Shown here: one piece after another, positions 11,802 to 25,273 of the stretch
How the letters are laid out: each line of letters begins with the position of its first letter
Numbering within the stretch: position 1 is the stretch's first letter
Assembly: GCA_022749755.1 (NCBI GenBank)
Contig: CM040448.1
Span: 6,322,481 to 6,386,480 of the forward strand
Source: Azadirachta indica
Taxonomy: Eukaryota > Streptophyta > Magnoliopsida > Sapindales > Meliaceae
Length of the DNA stretch: 64,000 bases
Direction of reading: 5' to 3'
The notes under the pieces: model-generated
What the model saw: only the letters and a program-made list of their open reading frames with translations
Told to the model about the DNA's origin: nothing
Databases searched by the model: none
Translations under genes and position numbers: made by a program

Positions 11802-13976
11802 TTAAGCTGTGTTCTTCCTCGGTGCTACATCACCAGACAAGAGACTTTTGGCCGGTGGAATCAATGCTACAGCTCCTTTCTGAGAATTGGAGTACTTTTT
11901 GTACACAACCTGAAGCTTATTTTCTGGTGCTTTTGAGTGGAAGTACACCAGAAGTTTAGCACAATTCCTGTTATCATTGAAACAAAAAACAAGGGTCAGG
12001 GGTCAAAAATTACAACATGTTTTGTATTGCTAGAAGAAAGTAGAAACAGATGGATAACATAAAACTTACATTATCTGTGCTTCTGAGAATCCGGTGTGAA
12101 GCTTGAGAGTGTCAGTCCAAGCAGGGCTTTTGTTCAGTGTACAACGAGCAGCATACACTGCTGATGCAGCAAGCATTGATGGGCAGAACATTAGAGTATC
12201 ATAATGCATTATACCCAATTCAGCCAGAAAATAGGCCATGTTCTCCATTTCCTCATCAGGAATGGCTGCCTTGATGAATCGAACAAGGAATACGTAATGT
12301 GTAGGAACTGTCAAGGTCCATTCCAGTTTTCCCAGTATAGTTTTCTCCATCGTCAATACTTGTTGATGACTGTAAGCTCTGTCTGAAATGCATACCAAAT
12401 CGTTGACTTCAGGGGCCCAGATTTCTTCATACTTTGAAGCTATAAGCGTAGCACCCATGCCCACTAACTGTAATTCCCTCCTAGGCACAATCTTAACTGA
12501 TAGGAACCGATCAATTATATTGATGGTGAGATAAAGAGTCTCAAGTGAGAGTTCAAACTTCTGATGAACATCTGTCAACCAATCAATCAAAATGGCCCTC
12601 ATCTTCTCATTAATTTCGGTCTGTGTATGGATATAGTTGCTTGGCCGACTCTCATGCTGCATCATAAATTCAATCAATGTCAGGCATCAGATATAAGATT
12701 TGAGGATACTCAGATTCCCGAAAAAATGAAAACTGAACAGCAAAATTATACCTCAACCAGCTTGTAGAATTTATAAATGTCTTCAACATACTCTACTCCA
12801 GCCAAATCATTGTTAGCATCTTTTACATCAATATCAACAATCTGTACTTCCTTTGGTTTCTGAGCCAGACCACACGCAGCCTGCAATAATAGAATGAAAT
12901 TAGAATAAGCAAAACCAGAAAAAGAATGTTTTCAGAACAACCCAAAACAAAGAAAATATCAAACTCACCTTGCTTCTAGCAGTAAGAACTGAAGTGAGGG
13001 TTTGAGATTTCTTCTTGGATGATGCTACTTCTCCCTCCCTTTTTTTAACAGGACCCACGTCTTGCTTTTTACCCTTGACATCTTCTTCTTCTTCTGTATC
13101 AGGACTTATCTCAATCACTTCCTGAGCCTTTGGTTTGACAGTGACTTTTTTATGAGCATGCTTTGCTCCCACTGCTTTCTTACCCACTCCAATCCCATCA
13201 AGAAGAACATGTGATTTGTCCACATTAACACAAACTTGTTTCTGCAATACCCAGAAACCATAATCAGAGCAAATTCAGAGCGGACAAGAATGAATCTTTA
13301 CATTCTTCATCAACTCTTTAAATTAAATAGAAATTGTGATTTGTCCACGTTAAAAAATGAACCTTGTTGTTCTCAGCAGCGGCTGCTGCTTGGGCATTGG
13401 CAAGTAATTGTGCACAGAAACTCCTAGTGATGGGGCGAGAGATCTGAGGCTGAGGCTTGCCGTCAACTCCCCTAACTGTTACAAGATTTCCGATATCGCC
13501 AAGCGCACGCCGATTTCTTCCCTCGGCAGCCGCTCCGGCTTTCTTCTGCTGCTTGACTCCTCCTCCCACGACTGCCTCGCCTATGATAAGAAATCAATTA
13601 AGATTGATTAAAATGGAGATACTTGAATCTGATATGAGTTCCAAGGAACGCGAAGAAAATAAAATTATTGCCCCCGTAAAACCAGAAAATATGGACATTT
13701 ATTTTCTTTTTTTTTTCTTTGCCTTCCAGTTTTCTCATCAACCAAATAAACAGATGCCGAAATATCAACACAGAAGTATGATCCATTATCACATTCAAAC
13801 CCTCACAAAAACGACCCAAAAAATAATAAACTTTGTCTCTGTAAGAATCTGAGAAACGGAAACCCGCAAGAAAGAAACAGAAATAAACAAATACAAATGT
13901 CAAGAAAATTTAGAAAAAGATTTTTTCTGCATATAATACCTCTAGCTTGTTTTGGAACAATGGGTCTTGACGCCAT
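11802..13976 (-). CDS. CYCB1: B1-type mitotic cyclin, complete, six coding exons
   Basis: Coding exons in reading order: 13976-13940, 13580-13363, 13241-12969, 12880-12752, 12656-12070 and 11967-11802. All junctions are GT-AG and phases close exactly, giving 1,410 bases, 469 residues and a TAA stop. The protein starts MASRPIVPKQARG. A destruction box RRALGDIGN at 36-44 would target it to the anaphase-promoting complex. A lysine- and acid-rich linker follows. The cyclin box opens with MRAILIDWLTDVH at 238-250, and the usual C-terminal cyclin fold ends in QVVYKKYS. Family role: it binds and activates cyclin-dependent kinases (CDKB/CDKA) in late G2 and M, in nucleus and cytoplasm. The ILIDWL motif and the D-box form point to B1, not A-type or B2. 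The member number within B1 cannot be decided. The MSA cluster upstream fits mitotic expression. A pyrimidine-poor GAAGAAG-rich leader lies at about 13977-14070. Confidence 0.95.
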
Positions 13977-14127
13977 TTCTGATTCTTCTCTTCTTCTTCT
14001 TTCTTTTTCTTCTTCTGGGTATCTCAGTCTCTCTTTGTAGAACTGTCTCCGGGTTGTGAGAAACAGGAGATGAAATTTTCGAATGAAATGGTCTCTTTAT
14101 GAAGCTATAAGGAGCCAACGCTTCCCT

Positions 14128-14137
14128 TCCAACGGTC
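14128..14137 (+). promoter_or_regulatory. MSA element (M-phase-specific activator)
   Basis: TCCAACGGTC matches the YCYAACGGYY core bound by three-repeat MYB (MYB3R) factors. It lies about 150 bp upstream of the cyclin ATG. Confidence 0.75.
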
Positions 14138-14177
14138 GAATTCTATTCGATTCTCGACCGTCAGATATATTCTTTAA

Positions 14178-14188
14178 TCCAACGGTTC
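14178..14188 (+). promoter_or_regulatory. MSA element (M-phase-specific activator)
   Basis: TCCAACGGTTC is a full match to the YCYAACGGYY core, about 200 bp upstream of the cyclin ATG and 50 bp from the neighbouring copy. Confidence 0.8.
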
Positions 14189-14207
14189 ATGATTCGCTGG
14201 AAATTTA

Positions 14208-14218
14208 TAGCCGTTAAG
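14208..14218 (-). promoter_or_regulatory. Inverted MSA-like element
   Basis: Read on the minus strand this is CTTAACGGCTA, which keeps the AACGG core and the YYA end of the MSA consensus but has T in place of C at the second position. A further, weaker AACGG core lies at 14246-14253 on the same strand. Confidence 0.6.
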
Positions 14219-14339
14219 ACCAACTGCGGAATGTAGGCTAAAAAGTTACCGTTTGTGTTAAAAATATTGGGGTCTAAAAGGCAGTATCAGTTGTGGGCTG
14301 GGCGTATGGAATTTCCGTACTACGCATGTCATAAAGCGA

Positions 14340-14345
14340 CACGTG
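14340..14345. promoter_or_regulatory. G-box (CACGTG) in the cyclin promoter region
   Basis: The palindrome CACGTG within ACACGTGG is a typical binding site for plant bZIP and bHLH factors. It lies about 365 bp upstream of the cyclin ATG. Whether it is used is unknown. Confidence 0.45.
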
Positions 14346-14359
14346 GTAATTTCCCCATT

Positions 14360-15230
14360 ATTAAAAGAAATTAAGTAAACATAAAAAACGCCTTTAGTTT
14401 TTCTTGTTGATGAACTTTCCAATTAAATATAATTATAAAGTATTTTAGAATCTCTACTTTCATAATTTATTAAAGGAATAGTATTCAAATTATATTCGTT
14501 AATTTATTGTTAAATAATTAAATCTCCATAAGAATCAACCAATTAATTAACCATATTATTATAACTCATTATTTAGCAATCTAATCGTAATTTTTTTTCC
14601 TAATAAGTAAAAAATTGTAACACAATTTAACAATTAAAAAAACTAGTTATTGTGAATTTTCTTTTTAAAAAAAAAAAGAAACTTGATAAAAACTAAACAA
14701 TTGAAAAATAATATTGTTGCTTAATAAGTAGTTTTCTTTAATTAATTAAAAAATTATGCTTATTTTAATTTTTTCTTCTTTAATTTTTTTAGATTTTGTT
14801 AAAAAAGATTTTACTAATTACCAAATAAAAATATTTATGTCATTGCATAGATCAATAAAAATTAGAGAAATATTTATGAAAGTGCACTAATTAATATAAA
14901 TTAAAAGATTACGAAATTAAAAATAAAATGTAAAAAATTTAATAAGGATTAATTAAAAATAAAAATAAAATAAAAATTCAATAAGGATTTATTAAAACAA
15001 ATGTTCATCGTTTAATGTATAAGACAAAAAATATTAAATATCAAATATTAATAAAAGAAAGTGAGTGAATTCCACTAAGGAAGTTGGTGTTAACAATGAA
15101 AGCCTAAGATTAAGAATTTGATTTACATTTATATAATATTTCATAAAATTGTTCATTTTTTTAAATATTTATAAGATTTTTTTGATTAAAATACAAAATT
15201 GAGTAATGACATTTATGTCCCTAAACTTTG
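14360..15230. other. AT-rich spacer between the cyclin and SCAB genes
   Basis: No coding frame or recognisable repeat. It separates the 5' side of the cyclin gene from the 3' side of the next gene, which is transcribed in the same direction. Confidence 0.5.
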
Positions 15231-15545
15231 TCAGAACAAACAAGAAACATATGCTATGAAGCTGAAGCCACCAACATCAACTAGAAAAGCTATTATCATA
15301 ACAAATCAGCCCAAATGAAGCAATTGAATTAAAGCATAAAACTCATTACAACAGATGCTTAGGCAAAACAAAAACACTGCCTAAAACAATGCAACAAAAT
15401 TAGTGGAAACAAATTACACATACTTTTTTTTTTTTCCTCGTAAAATATGTGGCAAACACACGCATACATATATCGCTCACACTATCGAAACCTAATTTTA
15501 GTACTCACAATTTGTTCAAGCTCATCAGTCAGTTAAGATTTACTT

Positions 15546-18500
15546 CTATACTCGATCGTCTGGACCGGCCAGCAAAATCTGTAGATTATAAGTATTTTTG
15601 TGTCAAATCTCATGTTAAATGGAAGAAAAATACAATTTACCAAAACTTCAGAAAACCCTCAAAGTCATTGTAATGGCTTAGCCTATTGACTTGAATCCAA
15701 ATGAAAGCATGCACAAAGCAGAGTCAAGAATGATCAATTATGAGATCTTTGCTCCCAGAGCTCAGGAGCTTAGTGAACGATAAGTTTGGTCTCGGGAGGT
15801 TTCATGGAGCACCCTTTGAATTATTGTGGGAATGCAAAGAGAAACATGGTGCGGTTTGTTAATAAAATGCAAAGAATGTAAAAGATACTTACATTGCAAT
15901 CAAGGGCATGTTTCCGGGCAATCATAATGGCAGCATTCCGGTCTCTCTCTGATTCAAATGTTAAGACAAAAGAGAGGCCCTTCCTTGCTTGCCAAAACAA
16001 TGACTTGGCTGCAGTGCTGCTATCACCTCGAGCTCCACATAACTAGATCCATGAAAGTGTAAATGTAAGAAATATGAGGCTGAATAAGTATTTCATATGC
16101 ATTTACTAAAACAAAAAGAGTGATATGCTGTATCAATGAACATCAGAAGCATAGGTAGGGACAATGTCCACAACCTTTGGGTAGAAGGCATTAAGGTGGA
16201 GGCTTCATTGGTTTTACGGGACAAAAAAGAAGAATCCAAATGTTTCGATTGTATTACTTGGTCAACTACATTTTCATTTTTTTTTTTTCAATAAATTTGA
16301 AAAAAATACCTTTAACTAACCTTCAATTACTTTGGTTCATTTTCTTTTGCATTTAGATAAAGTGGGGGGGAAATTTAAAATTGAAAAAAGGAAAGGGAAC
16401 GACCCTCTTCAAAATAAACAAGGCCAAGAAATTTTCTTTTGTTTTTTTTTTTTTTACGTCAAAACTCAATGTCTAAGACAGCCAAAACTTCCATAAGCAT
16501 AATCGAATAATCGGATTTCGGATGAACCCATATCAATTTTTTCCATTATGTCTATCCCATAGACTTCATTAAACTAATAACTGGAACCCAGCCAGAATAA
16601 GTACCTGCATTGATGTGTGATAAATTTCTCTAGACTTTGTAATCCATCCTCTGCAAAGCTTTATCCTCAACTTTCCCACATTGAATACATGGACAGAGTG
16701 TGATGAATGATCTTGTCCATTCATCTGGGAAATGACCACCTTGAAACACCAAGAAGATCAAATGTCAAAACTTGATTGATGATCAACATTACAAACATTC
16801 TAATTCCAAAGTTATAAGTTGCATTAAATTTCGCTAACCAACAAAAGAAGTGGTCCACTCATTAGGCTTCCCATTTTTGACAATTTCATGATATTCAATA
16901 GCAGAAAAAGAACTAATTATGAATTCAGAACTATCACCGCACATGGAAAATTTCATGCAGATATCATAAAATCTGACAACATGAATGCAGGGATCATCAT
17001 TCTAGAACGGTCAATATTTTGTCTCTCACTCTTTTTGAAAACAGAAACAATAATTAAATGATGTCAAATTTGAGAACTTGTAACACATAGAACCACAATG
17101 TTACCTGTTGGCACAATCAATGAAGTATAAAACCATCAGTTAGACACGAACACTCTTGTTTTACTCTTTTCCTCCTTTTCTTTTTCCTTTGTTGTTAAGT
17201 AACTTTCCGTTTCAAACACACAATAATATTTCTCCATGTTGTAGCAAGACAAAAACCATCAAGTAGACAACAGTAGGAGTTACATACATTGAATTCACTA
17301 CTAGATTTTCGCAAAAGATGATCCACATGGCTACCCAATCCTGCAGCTGTAAAAGATAATTGAATTAGCCTTTCTTTTCCACTTCTCTATGCATCAAACA
17401 GAATTCACCGAGCCAAAAACTATATTAAGAGAACAAACAAAGAACGAACAAAAGCCAATAACAATTTATACAGAAACCGTATCAAATATTAATGATCAAG
17501 ACCAACCAGGTTCGATGGCACTGGCAGAAGTAACAATGACTTTTTGGCCATTTGAAAGAATGTCAGCCTGTAAAACTCGCCCAACATCAAATGGTTCTGG
17601 AGCATATGCTGGTTTATTGGCACCTAAAGAAGTTGGAAATTAATTAAATTAAGTTGGAGTATGATAAATAATAACAAAAGCAAATGCCGCAGGCATAATA
17701 AAATAACTTTTCCAGTGCACATTTCAGTAAAATACATAAAAAAGAAAAAGAAAAATATACACCAAACCGATACTAAATGAATCCTGCAAATGTGGGCCCA
17801 TTTTTTTTTTTTTTTTTTTGGGAAGAAAGGACAAATCAAGAAGTCTACAAAAGCATTGAACGAAATGAGTACCAGAAACCCATGCTTTCACCAGTCCCAG
17901 CAACAAAAACTAGTGCAAGGACACAGCCCACAAGAGTATTTACCAGCAATTTCTTTAAGAAAGAAAAAGGCAGAAGCAAGCTAAGAATCCCCGCACCAGA
18001 CTGTAAGAGATGATGTATCCATCTAATATAACTTCTGGTCAAATCAAGAAATCAAAACCAGCCAGGGCTAAAATAAATGGGGCTTCTAATTGAATTATTA
18101 AGGATCCGCCATAAAAGGAAGGGTTTTGTAATATTGAGTGGTTGAGTAGAACATCAAATCAATTCGAAACCTAAACTTATTAAGGCAGTCCCAGCAGATT
18201 TTACATGACAGAAATATTATGTGGGTGTAGCATGCATGTTTCTTACATGATTTCCCATTTAAATATCAACACCAAATATGTATATGCAAATAATGAATAT
18301 TTACAGGTAAGTTGCACCTTTTCATAAGATGTGAAGGGTTTTTTAGACTAATCCAACTTAAAAATTGAGAGAAGCTGTTCGGTTAACATTCCATTATCTA
18401 AAAGTAGCAACCCAATCATATGCTTAATAATCATCGGATATTTCGACATCACCCTGCCCGCAAAAAATGCAAGGCTAACAGATGGTTGCTCCCAGTAAAT

Positions 18501-21500
18501 GGAGCATGAAACATTAATTCAAAAGCAAAAAGCACAACTCAGAGATCATATTGGATAAAAGTAAAGGCAAAAGCAGCACGCTGTAACACACTGTAGAAAT
18601 CCCACTCAAACACCATTCTCACGTGCATTGATACTCCCTGACCCATGCAGCATGCACAATTAAATTACCGAATAGTCCTAGGATGTTGGCCAATTGCTTT
18701 CTGTAAATATCTCATGTCTATTTATAGATGTCTATTTTCATTTATTTCCTGAAAATCAGCTCTATGATTAGGATAGAATTAGTGTCCTCATTTTATTTGT
18801 TTTAATTCTCTTGTATAAAGTCTTGTACAGATCCATGGAAAAAAATACAGAAGACAGGTCTTCTTCCTGGTTACACCATGTTAGCCAAATCCAACCCAAA
18901 AGCATAAATAATTAGGTGGGAGGCTCAACCACAGTATAAATACCCCTACAAGTAGACACACACTGTCACATACTTAATGAATGCTGAATATATCAACAGC
19001 GGTTTTTGTTTGTCTGTGTATATGTGTGTTTTAAAAATATTACAAACATAATAAACACCTCCCAATATAGTGTGAGCAGGATTTGAATTCAATAACTCTT
19101 ACAGTACTCTAAAACATTTTACCAGTTGAACCAATTAGCAACCACAAATATAAAAAATAGTGATGAAACTAATACCTGAGATTATTTCCTTTTGGCTGCC
19201 ATCAGGTGATACACGATACCACTGAATTGAACATTTTGAAAGCAGTGGAGCAGTGTCTGAGCAAGTCTTGATTCGCAGTTGTGAACCCAGGGTTTCAGAA
19301 CCATCAAAGACATACAATCGATGCTTATCCTCCTCAGCCCTCTTGCTCATCACCAGCTGGTAATAATCATGTTGTAACATAGTGAAGGAAAATTGTTAAG
19401 TACCAACTCTACAGCATTTTCTTACTAATGTATAAGGATTAAATAATACAACAAAGAAAACAGATGACAGAAAATAATTATAGATGACACTCCAAAAATC
19501 TAAATAATATGAGAAGGCGAGAGATTTTTAAACTAAGAACCAAAGGCCTCAAGAAATGCTTCAATGGGCAGCAAAATTAGTGAAGTTTTAAGGGTTGCCT
19601 ACCAGCAGCGGTCAAGCTCAAGTAATAATGAGCTTGATCAATATGCTTCACAATTTAAATTGCATCTTAGTTAATGCATTTTAGCATATATCATAAATTT
19701 TACTTAACAACAATTAAGGGAAAGGCTGTTATGGGTTCAGTCTCACTCATCTATTACCCTACATAATAAAGTTCTAAGGAAAATAACTGATCCAGCTAAT
19801 GAACTTTTAACCACGAAAAAGTAGACAGTTGGACCTGAACACTGTTGTTAATGAAACGGTGTTTTAAGCATATGATGCCAAGGGCGCTAGCTACAACAAT
19901 TATTAATACCTCTTTTCTTTTCTACAAGAAACCATGAATAATGTGTTAAAATATAAATGGAGAATTACAGGTGTGTAGTGGACCAGGTGTCCACAAAAGA
20001 GGAAAAACTACAGGAAAAAGGAGTCAAAGCTACACAAACATCAATTTAGTTCCCCTCAGTCGAACTTAAAAGCACGCAATTATCATGCCAATGAACAATC
20101 AAATAGAAGTTACACTTAAAATCATTTACAAAATTAGAAATTATATTTATGGAAGTTGCATAATCATAAATAAAACACCCAACAGACCTCTTTTTGAATC
20201 TTAATGGATAATACAGATTTCTCTCGAATCTGAGTTCTCAGTGCACAAAGCTCATGTTCCATGTCCATCACCTGCAAGTTTAACAGAATATCTAATAATT
20301 AAATGGAATGATATGACGCACACATAAATATGAAATACCAAATGGAATAACTAAACAATTTCAAAATGTAGCATGTAAAATTAAGCCTATATGTATCACA
20401 AATAATAAGATATAAATAGAAAATAATATTAGCAACATATACTGGGAAATAGTCAGCTACCAGCAAAGTTAGAGCTCAAATTGTAACAGATAGGTATATC
20501 TTGATGACGTCAATGAAGCAAACAAATGAACAACAGTAACATTTTGCAATTTAAATGCACAAGAGTAAAAATATATTCAGATGCCAAATTAGCCCTATGT
20601 TTGATCTACAAAGACAGCAAGATCAAATGAGGAAGATCCGAAATGCTAACAGTTAAAATGAAGAAAAAACCCCCATGTTCTTAGTTCATTATACTTGAGG
20701 ATTAATCTATTTTAATGATTGTTACAGGTGTTCTGTTTCAAGCTACACCATATATCAATATTTGAGAAACACAGAATGAGAATTCTATCAGAAAATTGTA
20801 GATATTATGTTGTGAAATATACCAAGAAGATTAATAGAAGTACTTATTTCATTGAATTATATATCACTATGACAAAAGTCCTTAGTTACAAGCATCGCAG
20901 GCACACAGATCAAGCATAGATGAATCAAATATATACTCCCTAGCAAAAAAGTTTTGTCAACCAATGTATAAATGAGTTGTATCAAGGGAATGTTATATCT
21001 TAAAGCAGAAACACCTCTAGCACAATAGTTGTCAAAAGCACTGGAGTGATTTTTGAGGAATCCAATTGTTTTGGTCAACATAACTCAAACTGAAGTCAAG
21101 ATGCTCAAAAAAAATTTGAAACAATTAGAAGAAAAAACACTCTTCTCATGACCCTTAAGTAAAAGATTCTTTTGCTATTACTTGTACTAGACAAGACTGG
21201 CACTTAATGTCACCAATCAACAAGAAAATTATCCACACCAAAAGCATAACAGTGGAGAAATTTAGTTAATTATAATTAAAAGTTGGAGCAGAACCCCACT
21301 AATGATATAACTAAATTCAAGCCTTTTCTCATAGTGATGCTAAACTTCTTAGCAAGAACCTACATGCAACAAAAAAACTGAGGAGACAACATTAAGGCAC
21401 CTTGCTTGGTTGATGCAATCGCTTAATTCTTCTGGCCTCTTGAATCTCCTCGACTAGAACCTCCACATCCTGCGTATCAAACATCAAGCATGGAGTAATG

Positions 21501-21667
21501 AGTATTTACTACTTTCAATGTCAATGTAACAGGTAAGTAAAATGCTATATTAACAAGATGCAACTAATAGTCAAATTCATACAATTTGAGCATCAAGATA
21601 GACAGTTTTAGTTGAAACATAAAGCTGGAGAAGTATGCTTTGGGCTTTGCCCACCTCCTTACATTTA

Positions 21668-21702
<35 letters not shown>

Positions 21703-24700
21703 ATCATATAATCAATAAGATAAACAAATAAAGCTGGAGAAGTAATATGACAGAAAAGGTTTTATTGATGGGTCAACTTGATTTTTGTTTTCTCTCTCCA
21801 AGGTAAGATATTTTCTCAAATTGCCTCAGACTGTTATTTTATTCTTAGGTAGAAACAGCTTTACCCAGAAGATTTTGTTTTAACAGGATATTGCATGCAA
21901 AACCTCTATAACCTATTTCAACCATAAATAACATTGAATGTCAATGATTTAATAAAGAAAACTTCTAAGATTGTCATCTTCTGATTTTATTTTACATACA
22001 AAATTCAACACGACAATTAACTCTGAGATTAATTAGGGGCATTTATTATGGTGGCACTAATAGAAAAGCATCCAAGAATCTATGAAGTTATCTACCAAGG
22101 AGTAGTTAAATCAGTCAGTGGGGTATAATTCCAAGAAACAGTTAGAGATCCCTAGGTATACGACATTTAGGTTTTCCTGTATCAAGACCTTTTCAAATAA
22201 GCTTCTCAAACTTCAACATTATTGCAAATAGATAAGTTAAACATATGCAGCACAGTTTCCCCTATTAAAATTCATGATCTCTGATAAATAGTTCCCAGTC
22301 CAATAGCAACTTTCACTTGACAATAACTTAAATGACACAAAATGATAGATTAACAAAATACCTATACTCCGATTTGAGATATGTATTTACATATGCCCTT
22401 AATTTTAATTTATCAATTAGACAAATATAAATAAGGTGGAAGAAAAAATAATCAGCGGAACCTGTGTCTTAGGTTTTGGGGAATTTTTTTCTTCTTCTTC
22501 AAGGGCCTCTCCAAATCTCTGTACCACTGCCCTGGCACTTTCTATCTCGGCACAAGCAAAAGATTTTTCTTGGTTCACCAACTTTTTAGCATCTTCAGAA
22601 GCCTGTAGATAAAAGATCACCAAATTCAATAAACAAGACGGAACGTAAAACTTGGAATAGATCAAGAAAGGATCTGCAAGTGCAAAGTAAGAAGAGAGCA
22701 TCAAGTGCACAGACTCCAACAGGTTAATGGAATAAAAAGTCGGTCAATAAAGTTAGTTGGCATCATTATTCCTTTGCACACCCAAAGTCAAAAGCTAAAT
22801 TAAGAAGAAGATTATTCATACAGAAAAACAGCATAATTCCACAGGCCAAATAAAGGGTTATAAAAAAGGTACAATTTGGACCTGATACCAAACTCAAGAC
22901 TGACTGAATAGATTCAGCGACTAATTTTCATGATAACCAAGGCATTCCCCTTGAGATAGTTTTACCGCAAAATCCAGCACAGATAACATACATAAAGCAC
23001 ACTCATTTCTGATTGTAGCATTCTAGCATATTTAAGACACTAAACTGAAACCATTAAAATCCTATTAGTCTACAAGTTTTGTGGGTATATGCTATGTCAC
23101 CGAATTCATAAAACACTTACTGACCTGTTTAAGAAAGTTTGCTAGTTTTTTCACTTCAAACTTCTCTTGAATCAGTTCACCTTCTTTTTGGGTCAACTTT
23201 ACAGCTAGAGCCTCCACCTGCAGAAAAATATATTATATGGAAACAATTACTTTCGTGTAAAGATTGAGCACACTAATTTACTTCTTTCAAATATAAGCAA
23301 GCTATTAGCCATCAGATTTATCAAACAATACATTAGCCAATAGATACTAAGGCAAAGACATGCATGGGTTTGGTAGATGAAGCTCTGAATAAAATCAAAA
23401 ACATATAAGGCCTTCAAAACAAATACCAATCAAACCATAGGAAAAAGAGAACATAAAAATAACAACTCCTCTCTGGCCACTTTGAGGTTCTGACTGCTCA
23501 AACATTCTTCTACACTACAGAACATCAAAAGGGGCCAGTCCCTGGCGCAGATGGCTCTGGATGTGATGCCGGATACATGCAAACTTTCGGCACATGAAAA
23601 TGAATGAACAGAAAAAAACACAATAACAGGTAGCGACACTATAGTCTATCAACAAATGCCATTAAGCATGTCCAATAAAGCAAGAAAGAAGTATATCTAA
23701 GCACACAAAGTTCAGAGTGATATTCCTTCAACTATCCAAAACAACACATAAATACTCCAAATGAATCAATATTTCACTTTAGGCCAGCATAGTTTAGCCA
23801 TAACCCATAGGGCAAAGACAGAATAATTGTCAACTTAGACATATTCAAAAGAATGTCTGAGCTACCTTTTCGCCCTCAGAGTTGCCAAAATTTACAAGTT
23901 AGCAGAATGATAAATTTTATACCAGCACAACAAAGTAACATTCTTTCAATATAGATCACTCTCATATTCAATTTAAGAGCTTCATGTCTCTGAAATATAA
24001 GGACTTAAGACATACAGAGCATATTGAGACAGAGTCTGGGCATTGTAACATACTGAAAATTTCTACTAAAGGCATGAATGGCAATCAAAACTGCATGTCC
24101 TATGCAAGCACAATAAGTGCTGGTAAAAGACTGGCAAATAGAAATCTAGTTCTTAGCACATTTCCAACACAAAAGGGGAGTTTAGGTATGCAGAGCATAT
24201 GTGAGATAGCCTCTCGGCATGCTCCCCCTTTTTTTATTGGGCTACAAAACCAAAAAAAAAATGTATTAAAAACAGAAAATCAACATACAGAAAAGGGGGG
24301 AATATTTAAGGGTTCTAGTGTTCTCATGCCAGCTGTTGAAAGGGCTCGGATACTATTTATGGGTTAATGGAACAAAAGGAACTAACAACCAAATATTTTT
24401 AATGATGCAGTTCATATTGTTTTATGCATGATCATACTGTACTAGAATGAAATTATAAATGATGGTGTAACTTCAAACTGTTTTGGAAAATTATTTGCCT
24501 GCCATATAAGTTTCAAACAGGAAAAATAATTACTCACAGAAATGAAGCAGAAACAAATGCCAACTAACCATAGAAATAGCTTTTTCTACATCATCCTTAT
24601 TTCGCCCCGCCATACGGCCCCTCAAAGCCTCCAATGCATCTCTAAGCTTTTTCAAAAGAACATGTCCCTCCAAAGAAGCAACCTCTCTAAGCTTTGCCTG

Positions 24701-25273
24701 AATCCAGGTAAATCAGTACCGTTTATTTGATTATTTATTCTGATCAGAAGCTGATAGTCCTGAAAGTCAAATTAAATGGACAAAGCAAGGAACAAGGGTA
24801 GATTGGCATAAAAAGATAAGTTGCGTAGAAAAGGCCAGGCACATATACATTTTATGGTGAAAAATGTTTTAAATAGCTGATGTTCAATGCAGAAGCAATG
24901 TGCTTTTGTGTGTGAATGTAGAAAATGTTAGAAAATAAAAATAAAATTGATAATTCAAAAAGCCAAAGCCAAAAGATGGGATGGGAACCTCATCAGCCAA
25001 TTTAGCAGCAGCTGTCAAGTTCTTGTCAAATTTACTTGCGAGGTCACGAACTGACAAACGCTTGTGCTGCTCAGACAACTGAACAGTTTCCCTTTCAACA
25101 ACCTCCTTTAAGGATACACCCTTGCTATCCTCCTTTGGCTCCTCAACAATCTGATTATCTGCTCCCAATTTATATTTTGGGAAGGAATTGGAAGCAAAGC
25201 TAACATCAGCAGAAACCGAAAGAAGTGATTCTGTCTGCATATTTTCTTCAATTTCAGGACTTATCTTCGTCAT
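15546..25273 (-). CDS. SCAB1: SCAB-type (stomatal closure-related) actin-binding protein, complete, 13 coding exons
   Basis: Coding exons in order: 25273-24989, 24697-24569, 23217-23125, 22602-22462, 21469-21401, 20271-20188, 19356-19176, 17623-17507, 17346-17288, 16739-16605, 16042-15893 and 15578-15546 with GT-AG borders and matching phases; that is 12 segments, and a non-coding first exon at 26411 and above makes 13 exons. The product is 491 residues. It starts MTKISPEIEENMQTESLLSV, the SCAB actin-binding N-terminus (about 1-75). A long coiled coil follows (about 77-275, rich in heptads around EALRGRMAGRNKDDVEKA). The rest is the fused Ig-PH region, starting near KCSIQWYRVSPDG (about 308) and ending NILLAGPDDRV. 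Family role: a plant-specific dimeric protein that binds, bundles and stabilises actin filaments and is needed for normal stomatal closure; the PH part binds phosphoinositides. The terminal exon holds only 33 bases. SCAB1 against SCAB2 or SCAB3 is not certain. Confidence 0.93.
18684..18880. mobile_element. Possible short LTR-like fragment in a SCAB intron
   Basis: Within the 1.55-kb intron 17624-19175 there is a stretch starting TGTTGGCCAATT. Its right part (TTGTATAAAG, then AATACAGAAGACAGG, then a TTACA end) reads like the end of a Ty1/copia-type LTR. I see no target duplication or second LTR, so this is weak and could be ordinary intron. Confidence 0.25.
21668..21702. repeat. TA microsatellite in a SCAB intron
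   Basis: A TA dinucleotide run with one TTT interruption in the intron 21470-22461. Confidence 0.85.

Noticed and set aside
13457..13852. 131-codon plus-strand frame across cyclin exon 2
   Set aside because: It is antisense to the cyclin exon and runs into the intron. The real coding strand is supported by the D-box and a cyclin N-terminus.
15770..15840. Alternative last SCAB exon (reading VLHETSRDQTYRSLSS, or a short GAP ending)
   Set aside because: An acceptor is possible near 15812, but the resulting C-terminus does not match the family, while 15578-15546 gives the expected LAGPDDR ending.
17777..18013. Small plus- and minus-strand frames around a long T tract
   Set aside because: They are composition artefacts inside the SCAB intron 17624-19175, with runs of phenylalanine or lysine from a T/A homopolymer.
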